DNA of 11,678 nucleotides from CAYNFT01 sp964396535. Lineage in GTDB: Bacteria > Chloroflexota > Dehalococcoidia > Dehalococcoidales > UBA2162. Location of the stretch: the NCBI GenBank assembly GCA_964396535.1, contig CAYNFT010000067.1, positions 1 through 11,678 on the forward strand. Direction: 5' to 3'. Positions 1 to 7,114 of this stretch are shown in pieces. Both the position numbers and the translations under genes were made by a program. The notes beneath the pieces are model-generated. The model was not told the origin of the DNA. It saw only the letters and a list, made by a program, of their open reading frames with translations, and did not search any database. Each line of letters starts with the position of its first letter. Within the stretch, counting starts at the first letter, position 1.

Positions 1-1466
1 TTGGCTGAATCAATCAGGGTGCGTATGGTAGCATCTTCATAGTAGATATTTTTCAGTTCACGATTCTCATCCATGGCTCGAGTCAGGGTCATACCCGGAG
101 CAAAGGGAACCAGCCTGGCCACCCGGTCAACTTCACCATAGGGCATACCCAAAGCCCGACCTACATCTCTGAGGGCAGCCCTGGCACCAAGTGTGCCGAA
201 GGTAATAATTTGGGCAACATGGTCATGTCCGTATTTCTGTGTTACATAGGAGATAACTTCGTCACGTCGGTCATCCTGGAAATCCAAATCTACATCTGGG
301 AGTTCTATTCGCTCTTTGTTGAGAAACCGTTCAAAAACCAGCCCGTTTTCAACAGGGTCAATCTCGGTGATACCCAGACAGTGAAGGACAATGCTGGATG
401 CGGCACTACCCCTGACCCCGAACAGTATGTTGTGCTCTCTGGCGAAAGAAATTATATCCCAGACAACCAGAATGTAATTGGCAAACTGAGTTTGTTTGAT
501 TACTTCCAGCTCGTGATTGAGCCTTTGTTTTATCTCGGGGGAGGGGTTGGGATAATATTGAGGCAGGCCCTCATAACAGAGGTCGGCCAGAAACTGGTCG
601 GAGGTCTTTGTCTCGGGAAGCTCTATCTCAGGCAGAAAAAGACGGCCAAAGTCGAGCTCGAGGTTACACATCTCAGAAATGCGCAGACTGTTCTCAATAG
701 CCTGAGGGATATCATGATAAAGTTCTGTCATCTCCAGTGGACTCTTCAGGTATAAAAAGTCGCCAGCCATCTTCATTCGCTTTTCATCATGGATGGAAGT
801 GTTAGTCCCGATGCAGAGCAGCAGGTCATGGGCTGAAGCGTCTTCTTGGTTGACATAATGGACATCGTTAGTTGCCACCAGGGGAATGTCCAGCTCGCTG
901 CTCATAGAAATAAGCTCCTGATTTATCCGCTCCAGCTCAGGAATGGGATGCCTCTGTATTTCCAGGTAGAAATCGCCAAAGGTTTGCCTATACCAAAGAG
1001 CAGCCTGTTTTGCTTCATCAAGTCGCCCCTCTAGAATGAGGCGGGGAATTTCGCCACTGATGCATGCAGATAGGGCAATAAGACCCTGATGGTGCTGCTT
1101 GAGAAGTTCTTTATCCATCCGTGGCTTGTAGTAAAAGCCCTCAAGGTGGGCCTGGGTGGTGAGTTGAATTAAATTGCGGTATCCAGTCTGGTTTTTAGCC
1201 AGTAGAACAAGGTGATAGTTATGTTTGTCGCCGGTATTGCGGCTGAGGCGACTATCCTGAGCCACATAAGCCTCGCAGCCGATAATGGGTTTTATACCTG
1301 CTTCTCTGGCTGCCAGGTAGAACTGAATGGCACCATACATAACGCCGTGGTCAGTTATTGCCAGGCTGTCCATTCCCATCTCTTTGGCTCGTGCCACCAC
1401 TTGTGGAATGCGGCACATACCATCAAGCAAACTGTACTCGGTATGAACATGAAGATGGTTAAACAT
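1..1466 (-). CDS. dnaE: DNA polymerase III subunit alpha (DnaE), N-terminal part
   Basis: Catalytic subunit of the replicative DNA polymerase. The gene starts at 1466 and runs off the left edge, giving 488 codons of a family usually near 1,100-1,200 residues. An N-terminal PHP domain (about 1-205) carries H6-x-H8, D15, TDH (38-40), CEAY (64-67), YH (84-85) and NDVH (200-203), matching the metal-ligand set of PHP domains that keep nuclease activity. The polymerase core follows, with VRGSAASS (351-358) and the catalytic PDVDLD motif (390-395; D391 and D393 are the expected metal-binding aspartates). QIITFGTL (419-426) is also typical of the family. The ATG is certain: an in-frame TAA lies eight codons upstream and GGAAGG sits a few bases before it. 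The palm end, HhH, OB and tau-binding parts are outside the window. Confidence 0.97.
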   Translation of the reverse strand, partial: MFNHLHVHTEYSLLDGMCRIPQVVARAKEMGMDSLAITDHGVMYGAIQFYLAAREAGIKPIIGCEAYVAQDSRLSRNTGDKHNYHLVLLAKNQTGYRNLIQLTTQAHLEGFYYKPRMDKELLKQHHQGLIALSACISGEIPRLILEGRLDEAKQAALWYRQTFGDFYLEIQRHPIPELERINQELISMSSELDIPLVATNDVHYVNQEDASAHDLLLCIGTNTSIHDEKRMKMAGDFLYLKSPLEMTELYHDIPQAIENSLRISEMCNLELDFGRLFLPEIELPETKTSDQFLADLCYEGLPQYYPNPSPEIKQRLNHELEVIKQTQFANYILVVWDIISFAREHNILFGVRGSAASSIVLHCLGITEIDPVENGLVFERFLNKERIELPDVDLDFQDDRRDEVISYVTQKYGHDHVAQIITFGTLGARAALRDVGRALGMPYGEVDRVARLVPFAPGMTLTRAMDENRELKNIYYEDATIRTLIDSA

Positions 1467-1497
1467 CGTCCTTCCCGGCTCGGCGTTGCATTAAACA

Positions 1498-1503
1498 ATT
1501 ATA
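1498..1503 (-). promoter_or_regulatory. Candidate -10 box of dnaE
   Basis: On the minus strand this reads TATAAT, a perfect sigma-70-type -10 hexamer, 31 bases before the dnaE ATG at 1466. It would give a leader of about 25 bases that includes the GGAAGG ribosome site. No convincing -35 is seen at 16-18 bases upstream; the sequence there is AT-rich (TACTTT at best). The hexamer is visible directly; promoter function is inferred from its position. Confidence 0.45.
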
Positions 1504-1540
1504 ACACAGGGTTAGTTTTTAAAGTATTCTTTTAAGACTG

Positions 1541-1663
1541 GATTTAAGAGGGGGCGTAAGCCCCTCTTTTTAATATTCTTCCCCTTCCCCTTCCCCTTAA
1601 AAAGGGGAAGGGGATACAGGGGATAGGGTTATAGAAATTCAGAAGGGTTAGATAGACAATAAT
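1541..1663 (+). repeat. Two-hairpin intergenic repeat, copy A
   Basis: Member of a family with four copies in this window. It has a first hairpin (arms AAGAGGGG 1546-1553 and CCCCTCTT 1561-1568), an AT-rich spacer, a second hairpin with a perfect 12-bp stem (CCCCTTCCCCTT 1587-1598, AAGGGGAAGGGG 1602-1613, loop AAA), and a purine-rich tail containing AGGGGATAGGGTTATA and ending near GACAATAAT (1655-1663). The order of elements matches copy C on the same strand and copies B and D on the other. It lies between divergent dnaE and the Lit-like gene, so although hairpin 1 followed by T's resembles a terminator, no upstream plus-strand gene needs one here. An open frame on the minus strand (about 1544-1801) only reads through this repeat. 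Confidence 0.85.
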
Positions 1664-1706
1664 ACTATGCTTTTCAGCTTCGACAGTGTAAAATCCTAAA
1701 AGAACT

Positions 1707-2411
1707 ATGAAACTGCAAATTCTAAGTATTGCCGCTAAGTGGGTTTTTATGCTGTGCGTGCCTGTCCTGCTGCTGACAGCCAGCATTGGCTGCGCAGCCA
1801 ATAGCGCTTGGCTTTATAAATATGGATTCGATAAATATGATGTCAGCGACACAACTGGTTTAACTGAATCTGAACTCGAAAAAGCAGCCAGAGGTTTAAT
1901 ATCATACTTTAACTCAGGCGAAGAGTTAATATACCTTACAGTCATGAAAGACGGCAAGGAGTTTGTTTTATTCAATCAGCGAGAGGTAATCCACCTGAAA
2001 GATGTGAAAGGCCTGATTTGGCTGGATTACTGGGTCTTACTGGGGACACTGATTTATGCTTTGGGCTATGGCGGGGTCAGCTTATTCTGGCGCAGGCGCA
2101 AATACTGGCGCCAGCTAGCCTGGGGAGTGGTTGGTGGGGGTGGCATCACTCTGGCTATAATGCTGGCTCTGTGGTTGGGCACTCTGCTGGGTTTCGACCA
2201 GCTATTTTTACAGTTCCATCTGGTGAGCTTTGCCAACGACTTCTGGCAGCTAGACCCGGCGAGGGACTATCTGATAATGCTTTTCCCGCAGGGTTTCTGG
2301 TACGATGCCACTTTACTCTGTGCTCTGGGAACGGCAGGTACAGCAGTGATTTTGGGTGGGATGGCTGGGGGTTTTCTAATATTTACCAGAAAGACTTTGC
2401 ATTTTGAATAA
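1707..2411 (+). CDS. DUF1461/TIGR01906 integral membrane protein, Lit-like lipoprotein transacylase
   Basis: A 234-residue membrane protein with four predicted helices (about 10-30, 106-128, 138-162, 200-226). It has the two signatures of the DUF1461 family. One is N90-Q-R92-E93-V-I-H96-L-K-D99-V just before helix 2. The other is F170-H171-L-V-S-F175-A-N177-D178-x-W180-x-L-D183-P184, followed by D187, P194 and D200, in the extracytoplasmic loop before helix 4. The family includes Lit, which moves an acyl chain within a bacterial lipoprotein to make the lyso form; H96 and H171 are the natural catalytic candidates. The predicted lipoprotein 58 bases downstream fits this role. The start has only a weak ribosome site; a TAAAAT at 1689-1694 could be a -10 giving a very short leader. 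Family assignment is firm; the transacylase role is inferred. Confidence 0.82.
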   Translation: MKLQILSIAAKWVFMLCVPVLLLTASIGCAANSAWLYKYGFDKYDVSDTTGLTESELEKAARGLISYFNSGEELIYLTVMKDGKEFVLFNQREVIHLKDVKGLIWLDYWVLLGTLIYALGYGGVSLFWRRRKYWRQLAWGVVGGGGITLAIMLALWLGTLLGFDQLFLQFHLVSFANDFWQLDPARDYLIMLFPQGFWYDATLLCALGTAGTAVILGGMAGGFLIFTRKTLHFE

Positions 2412-2457
2412 GCGGTGTCATAATACAATTAAACCATCAAGAACAATTACCAAATAC

Positions 2458-2464
2458 GGGAGGA
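2458..2464 (+). promoter_or_regulatory. Strong ribosome site that fixes the lipoprotein start
   Basis: GGGAGGA lies five bases before the ATG at 2470. The same frame stays open up to an ATG at 2404, which overlaps the end of the preceding gene and has no comparable site. Starting at 2470 puts a clean Lys-Lys signal peptide at the N-terminus, which supports this choice. Confidence 0.85.
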
Positions 2465-2469
2465 CAATT

Positions 2470-3258
2470 ATGAAGAAAACTGCTAATCCAGTTATATTGG
2501 CAGCAGTATTGATAGCGGCAGTCCTGTTTTCAGGATGTGAGGCGACTCCTCCGGGGGAGGTGATTACCGAGGTAAAGGACTTTACCGATTTTACTTATGT
2601 TGATGTCGGGAGTGCCTTTGAGGTTGAAATAACCCGTTCAGATTCATTCAGTGTTATCATAAGTGCTGATGAGAGCTTGCTCGATTATGTCGAGGTCTCC
2701 AAGACAGGAGGAACACTAAAAGTATATCTTATGCCGCACCACATTTTCACTGACTTCACCCTGGGGGCAAAAACCTTAAAAGCTGAAATTACCATGCCTG
2801 CTCTGGATGGATTGCAGCTATCCGGGGCAAGCACGGGGACCATTACCGGATTTAAGTCGCCGCATGATTTTAGTCTCGGTGTATCAGGGGCAAGTTCGCT
2901 GGAAATGTTTGATATTATAGTTGGCGATGCTGAATTTGAGGTATCGGGGGCAAGCAGAGTTAGCGGTAATATGACTGCTAATAATGTAGAATTTGGAGTA
3001 TCGGGAGCAAGCAGTGCCGAACTATCAGGTTTGGCGGAAGACATTGTTCTCGAAGTGTCCGGTGCCAGCAGGGTAGACCTGACTGATTTTCCTCTTAACG
3101 ATGCCGATGTCAAGCTCAGCGGAGCCAGCGAAGCAACCATAAATGTCAAAGGAAGATTAGATATTAATGTAAGTGGTGCCTCAAGGCTCTACTTCATCGG
3201 GAACCCGACTCTCGGCGAGACTAATGTTTCCGGCGCCTCAACCATAAAACACAAGTAA
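2470..3258 (+). CDS. GIN-domain (DUF2807) lipoprotein with SGAS repeats
   Basis: A 262-residue predicted lipoprotein. MKKT is followed by a hydrophobic stretch (about 8-20) and the lipobox F20-S-G-C23, so C23 would be lipidated after signal peptidase II cleavage and the protein anchored on the outer face of the membrane. The mature part resembles the DUF2807 'GIN' domain: a beta-rich stretch (about 31-110), then eight SGAS tetrapeptides at 118, 139, 159, 178, 197, 217, 235 and 254. Their 18-21 residue spacing suggests successive rungs of a right-handed beta-helix. The repeats are also visible as degenerate repeated DNA. Some relatives are annotated as adhesin-like, but no ligand or reaction is known. 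It sits 58 bases after the Lit-like gene and is probably co-transcribed with it. Confidence 0.88.
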   Translation: MKKTANPVILAAVLIAAVLFSGCEATPPGEVITEVKDFTDFTYVDVGSAFEVEITRSDSFSVIISADESLLDYVEVSKTGGTLKVYLMPHHIFTDFTLGAKTLKAEITMPALDGLQLSGASTGTITGFKSPHDFSLGVSGASSLEMFDIIVGDAEFEVSGASRVSGNMTANNVEFGVSGASSAELSGLAEDIVLEVSGASRVDLTDFPLNDADVKLSGASEATINVKGRLDINVSGASRLYFIGNPTLGETNVSGASTIKHK

Positions 3259-3289
3259 CAAGGTGTTTTTATTGTAGCCTCGCTTAGAA

Positions 3290-3796
3290 TTATAGTATCT
3301 TGCTATAATATAGAATGCGCTCTCCACTGAAGCCCTCTTTTTCAAAGAAAGCTAGCAAATCTTTATCGAGCGGGTCTATCCCCACGCGCACGCTATGCAC
3401 ATCTCTTGAGCGAAACAGGTCGTCAAGTGCATTTATCAGCTTGGTGCCAACACCCTTTCCTCGATAATCGCGGTTAATGCCAATCATTGCTATTTCTCCC
3501 GCTTGGATGTCATACTCAGCGAGATATGTTTGTCGGCCTACTATGAAACCGACTAGCGTGCCTTCAGACTCGGCAAGAAGGCTCAGTTCAATAAGACCTA
3601 TAACCTCCGATAGATTAGGTCTCTTCGAAGAGCTATCTTCCTCTATATTCATACCGAAAGCTTGGCGGATAGGAGAAAACCCGTTGTAGGTTAGCGAAAC
3701 ATCAGATTCTCTTAATGTTTGGTCCAGCGAAAGTATGTCGTTAATATCCATTAAAGTCATAGGACGTACCTTCACCTGTAACTCAGATGTGCTCAT
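3290..3796 (-). CDS. GNAT-family N-acetyltransferase
   Basis: A 168-residue single-domain protein of the Gcn5-related acetyltransferase fold, which moves an acetyl group from acetyl-CoA to an amine. Visible features are the N-terminal VKVRPMTLMDIND (8-20), the core strand TLVGFIVGRQ (80-89), acetyl-CoA motif A with R112-G-K-G115-V-G117 (the R/Q-x-x-G-x-G pyrophosphate loop), and the C-terminal FFEKEGFSGER (150-160), which matches the motif-B tyrosine/phenylalanine helix. The ATG at 3796 has a strong AGGAGG seven or eight bases upstream. It is probably last in the minus-strand run, 50 bases after the DUF763 gene, and converges with the lipoprotein gene. The RimI-like layout does not reveal the substrate. 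Confidence 0.9.
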   Translation of the reverse strand: MSTSELQVKVRPMTLMDINDILSLDQTLRESDVSLTYNGFSPIRQAFGMNIEEDSSSKRPNLSEVIGLIELSLLAESEGTLVGFIVGRQTYLAEYDIQAGEIAMIGINRDYRGKGVGTKLINALDDLFRSRDVHSVRVGIDPLDKDLLAFFEKEGFSGERILYYSKIL

Positions 3797-3846
3797 GATA
3801 AAACCCTCCTCTCAAATATTAGCAATATTATGGATTTTATGGGGTG

Positions 3847-4941
3847 CTATGTCAAGACCCTATTCAGTCTACCCATCGCCTCATTCTTTTCCCTGATGCC
3901 GAGCCTGGTCTTATTTATTGCCTTTCTTAGTAGCTCTATTGACTGGTCGTAGGTCTTGCGGTCCACGGGATAGGGGATGCCGTCCTTGCCGCCGTGGGCG
4001 AAGCTGTAGCGGGCGGGGTCGCGGTAGCTGGGGGCAACCCCATGGACAAGCTCGGAAATCAGGCTTAGGGCACGGATAGTTTTTGCCCCCACTCCCGGCA
4101 ACCCGAGCAACTGCTCAAAATCCTCAGGCTGGCGCTCGTAGGTGCTTAAAATAATCCGCTTCAGGCTATCGGGGTGAAGGTCTGCTGTACTCAGATAGTG
4201 GTGTGAAGGTAGGCTCAGGGTTTTAATCTTTCTCAGGTCAAGTAGAATGGCTTCGGGCTTTTGATTGGTGGCTATCTCGGTTATGGTGTTTCGGGCGGGG
4301 TCGCTTTCTCCGGCAACAAGGTTCAATGCCTGCCCCCTTGCTTCGGAGAGGACGGCGGAGTGGGGTTCGTTGACAAAGTCAGTGACCGCCTCACTCAGCC
4401 AGTGATAGCGGCGAGCATAGCGGGCAATCTCGTTCATACCTTGCTGGACAACCGCCCACGAGCCGCGCCTTGTAAAAAAGAAGGTATGATGGTAAAGCTG
4501 GTAGCCATCCTGAATGGCAGAACTATCTACCTTGGCTGACATACGGCTGGCATACACCAGCGGCGCCGGGTTTATGGAGATTCGTTCTCCCCAGCTTTCC
4601 AGTTCAGAAGGGGTTCGCCGTGAAGTTTTGCCCTTGCCCCCGGTCACAAACAAGCCCAGGTCTCGCTCCAGTCCCTTTATCCCTTCCTTGAGGGCACCGC
4701 ACAGGGTAGTGGTGACTCCGCTTGAATGCCAGTCAAAGCCCAGAATACAGCCAAAAGCCTGGAACCAGTAGGGGTGTGACAAGCGTCTTAGCATTTCATC
4801 GGAGCCGAAGTCGGCAACGATGGCAATGGTAATCTCTCGAGACAACTTAACCATGCGGTCAAAGAGCCAGCGTGGTGCTTTGCCATAGTGGAGGGGTAGA
4901 TTGGCAATTCCAGCGCGTGTGGGGCCAGTGGTGGCTGACAT
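3847..4941 (-). CDS. DUF763 (COG1415) protein with helix-hairpin-helix motif
   Basis: A 364-residue protein recognised as DUF763. The N-terminal block runs TRAGIANLPLHYGKAPRWL (8-26) and continues through YWFQAFGCILGFDWHSSG (58-75) to GGKGKTSRRTP (101-111). The C-terminal block has LLGLPGVGAKTIRALSLI (278-295), a classic HhH hairpin like those that let DNA glycosylases and ligases grip DNA backbone, and HGGKDGIPYPVDRKTYD (316-332). The family is widespread in archaea and thermophiles and has no assigned reaction that I know of; the HhH suggests nucleic-acid binding. I chose the ATG at 4941 over a TTG two codons earlier; neither has a clear ribosome site. It begins 14 bases after the FmdB stop, so translational coupling is likely. 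Confidence 0.9.
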   Translation of the reverse strand: MSATTGPTRAGIANLPLHYGKAPRWLFDRMVKLSREITIAIVADFGSDEMLRRLSHPYWFQAFGCILGFDWHSSGVTTTLCGALKEGIKGLERDLGLFVTGGKGKTSRRTPSELESWGERISINPAPLVYASRMSAKVDSSAIQDGYQLYHHTFFFTRRGSWAVVQQGMNEIARYARRYHWLSEAVTDFVNEPHSAVLSEARGQALNLVAGESDPARNTITEIATNQKPEAILLDLRKIKTLSLPSHHYLSTADLHPDSLKRIILSTYERQPEDFEQLLGLPGVGAKTIRALSLISELVHGVAPSYRDPARYSFAHGGKDGIPYPVDRKTYDQSIELLRKAINKTRLGIREKNEAMGRLNRVLT

Positions 4942-4955
4942 ACTCAAGACACCAA

Positions 4956-5186
4956 TTACATAGCGCAGGTATCACAGCTAGTGGCGCTGCAGCTAGCGCA
5001 GGGATTTCCCCCTACGGGAGAAGACAACCCGCTCTCGTCCATGGAGACGCAGGCAAAGGTGGATAGTATACGTTCAGCCTTTTGCTGGCATTGAGGGCAG
5101 GCAACCTCCTCGTTAGCCCGGCTCATCGGGCGTAATAGCTCAAACTTGGAGTTGCAACCGGGGCAAACATACTCGTATATCGGCAT
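4956..5186 (-). CDS. FmdB-family zinc ribbon protein
   Basis: A 76-residue protein opening with MPIYEYVCPGC. C8-x2-C11 and C30-x2-C33 form the zinc ribbon of the FmdB (CxxC_CxxC_SSSS) family, often annotated as a putative regulator although its role is not settled. The Ser/Gly-rich tail ends with two more pairs, C63-x2-C66 and C71-x2-C74, which could hold a second metal. The ATG at 5186 follows AGGAGA with a spacing of about seven bases. It sits 38 bases after the small membrane protein gene and 14 bases before the DUF763 gene on the same strand. Confidence 0.9.
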   Translation of the reverse strand: MPIYEYVCPGCNSKFELLRPMSRANEEVACPQCQQKAERILSTFACVSMDESGLSSPVGGNPCASCSATSCDTCAM

Positions 5187-5224
5187 CTTCTTCTCTCCTG
5201 TATTTAATTATAGCATATTTAAGG

Positions 5225-5500
5225 TTAAAAAAATAATATTGGCGCTATGACAACCGACCAAATGACCAGTAAAAACCCCAGTCCAACCAGAATCCACCAC
5301 CATCTTAACCCTTTGAAATACCGAACAACTGGCTTACGATTTAGCCATATATGGGTAACGGCAAGAACAGCGAAAATAAAAGAATTGATGATGTGAGGTG
5401 GATATACCTCCGCCTTGAAGGGTGGAAATAATTTCATTATCCCTGTAATTACCATAGATAAGCCAGAAATAACCATGGCAATACTGATAACACGCCTCAT
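5225..5500 (-). CDS. Small membrane protein, DUF4405-like
   Basis: A 91-residue protein with three predicted membrane helices (about 4-24, 36-53 and 67-90). The segment H36-I-I-N-S-F-I-F-A-V-L-A-V-T-H50-I-W-L-N-R-K places two histidines 14 residues apart in the middle helix, followed by a basic loop. That is how DUF4405 proteins look, and the pattern recalls bis-His heme b sites. The start is secure: AGGAGG ends five bases before the ATG at 5500. It lies 45 bases downstream of the amidohydrolase gene and 38 upstream of the FmdB gene. Membrane location is clear from sequence; the family call is moderate and heme binding is only a possibility. Confidence 0.6.
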   Translation of the reverse strand: MRRVISIAMVISGLSMVITGIMKLFPPFKAEVYPPHIINSFIFAVLAVTHIWLNRKPVVRYFKGLRWWWILVGLGFLLVIWSVVIAPILFF

Positions 5501-5545
5501 AGAAACCTCCTGGCTAATTAGACTAGGTATTTTTCAGGCGATAAT

Positions 5546-7114
5546 TCAAGCCTCCCAGACCACCTCACCGCCAATAATGGTTTTTTCAACCTTGATATCT
5601 TTTATCTGCTCCGGGGGTACTCTGGTGGGGTCATCACTCAATAATACCATATCAGCCAGCTTACCCTGGGTAATAGAGCCTTTTGTGTTCTCCTCAAAAG
5701 AGGCATAGGCTGCGTTGATGGTATGCATAGCCAGTGCTTGACTGGCTGAGATACACTCCTCGGGTAGAAGCTGCTGCCCTGACTCAGCCTGTCTGGTAAC
5801 GGCACCATATATGCCGACCAGCGGATTATCGGGGACTATTGGAGAATCTGAGCCAGCGGCAACCGTCGAGCCGCTGTTGATTAAAGATTTAAATCGATAT
5901 AACCACCGCAGTCTTTCCTGATGTATCATCGCTAAATATCTTTCGCCGCTATAATAGATGAAGAGAGGATGAGTAACTATTACTGGCTGAAGCTTCTTTA
6001 GCCGCTCGAGTAAGTGGGGAGGGCACTCGGAGCAGTGCTCAATGCGGTGACGCCGCCCGGCCTGGAGAAGCTGACCCTGGGCATATTCCAGGGCATTGAT
6101 AACAGCCTCAACCATGCTATCCTGAATGGCGTGGATACCAACCTGAAAACCAGCCCGGTGAGCATTGAGTACCTGCTCGTTTAACTCCAGCTGGGTGGGG
6201 TGTAGCTGACCGGATACTAAGCTGGGTACTATCTTTACCCCGCCGAGACGCAACTGGCTGTCACCGGAGCCGAAAGCCAAGCCTGCTTCCTGAAACTGGC
6301 CCATGGTTTCAATACCGCACATCATTGATACTCGGCTCTTTAGTATGCCTTTATCTTTGAATCGGAGGTAATGTTGCCACCTCTGGTAGTCACTGACATA
6401 TGTCGCATCTTGCAGAGATGTAATCCCCTGAGACAGGTAGTGGAGATTAGCCAGGGTTATGCCTTTGTCCAACTCTGCTTCGGATATGCGAGGCATTACC
6501 TCTTCTCTGATATAGCCAAGCATTTCAATAAGGAGACCGTTTGGCTCGCCCGTATTAAGGTCGCGGACAATGCGCCCGCCAGGTGGCTCCTCTGTTTCGC
6601 CGGTAATACCAGCCAGGGAGAGTGCCAGGCTATTGAGTACGCAAGCGTGCAGGGAGCGGTGAGACAGGACTACCGGATGGTGAGGAGCTACCTCATCAAT
6701 GTCCCACCGAGTCGGATGGTGTTTCTCATCAAGGTAAAAATCATTATAGTCGGTGCCGGTAATCCACTGGCCCGGGGGGGTATTTTCAGCTTTCTGGCGG
6801 ATGGCTGCCTTTATGTCGTCGATAGAGCTGACGGATGGCGGGCTGAGGTCGATGCTGATTAGCTTTCTCAGGAAGGAGAAAATATGGCAATGGGCGTCAT
6901 TAAAACCAGGCACAAGGGTTTTGCCCTGACAGTCAATTACTCTGGTTTTGGTTCCCCTGACCGACTCCAGGCTTCCGCTATTGGCGACCAGTAAAATCTT
7001 GTCACCCTTAATTGCTACCAGTTCAGCGCTAGGTTGCCCGGGGTCTATAGTTATCACATTGGCATTTTTCAGGATAAGGTCGGCAACTGGTATTTTAGAT
7101 TTTATTAACCTCAC
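5546..7114 (-). CDS. Amidohydrolase family 3 (YtcJ-like) metal-dependent hydrolase
   Basis: A 522-residue TIM-barrel amidohydrolase of the YtcJ/AepA type, expected to be cytoplasmic with unknown substrate. Visible ligands are H75-C-H77 in VPGFNDAHCH, a candidate carboxylated lysine K294 in GGVKIVPS, H328 in GIHAIQD, H360 in RIEHCSE and D423 in AAGSDSPIVPDNPL. The small beta-sandwich is formed by both ends (ADLILKNANVITID 11-24; KGSITQGKLADMVLLSDDP 478-496). The start is uncertain. GTG at 7114 is the first start beyond the repeat-encoded extension and gives a normal N-terminus. A TTG at 7171 would add 19 residues read entirely from repeat B, which I rejected. It heads a five-gene run on the minus strand. 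Confidence 0.88.
   Translation of the reverse strand: MRLIKSKIPVADLILKNANVITIDPGQPSAELVAIKGDKILLVANSGSLESVRGTKTRVIDCQGKTLVPGFNDAHCHIFSFLRKLISIDLSPPSVSSIDDIKAAIRQKAENTPPGQWITGTDYNDFYLDEKHHPTRWDIDEVAPHHPVVLSHRSLHACVLNSLALSLAGITGETEEPPGGRIVRDLNTGEPNGLLIEMLGYIREEVMPRISEAELDKGITLANLHYLSQGITSLQDATYVSDYQRWQHYLRFKDKGILKSRVSMMCGIETMGQFQEAGLAFGSGDSQLRLGGVKIVPSLVSGQLHPTQLELNEQVLNAHRAGFQVGIHAIQDSMVEAVINALEYAQGQLLQAGRRHRIEHCSECPPHLLERLKKLQPVIVTHPLFIYYSGERYLAMIHQERLRWLYRFKSLINSGSTVAAGSDSPIVPDNPLVGIYGAVTRQAESGQQLLPEECISASQALAMHTINAAYASFEENTKGSITQGKLADMVLLSDDPTRVPPEQIKDIKVEKTIIGGEVVWEA

Noticed and set aside
210..755. 181-codon plus-strand frame
   Set aside because: It is antisense to the certain dnaE frame and has no recognisable domain.
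1546..1572. Hairpin 1 of copy A followed by T's, as a rho-independent terminator
   Set aside because: No plus-strand gene ends upstream, since it lies between divergent genes; the other copies of the repeat are also in divergent regions.
1544..1801. Open frame on the minus strand, about 85 codons
   Set aside because: It reads through repeat copy A and into the antisense of the Lit-like gene; the product is low-complexity (repeated Gly-Arg) and has no homology signal.
2018..2407. 129-codon plus-strand frame overlapping the Lit-like gene
   Set aside because: It is a shadow in another frame of a gene with clear family motifs.
2404..2469. Earlier ATG for the lipoprotein
   Set aside because: It would put 22 residues before a clean signal peptide, and the strong ribosome site at 2458-2464 points to 2470.
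3289..3309. Stem ATTATAG/CTATAAT between convergent lipoprotein and GNAT genes, as a terminator
   Set aside because: The 7-bp stem is all A-T except one pair, lacks a T-run, and overlaps the GNAT 3' coding end; too weak to call.
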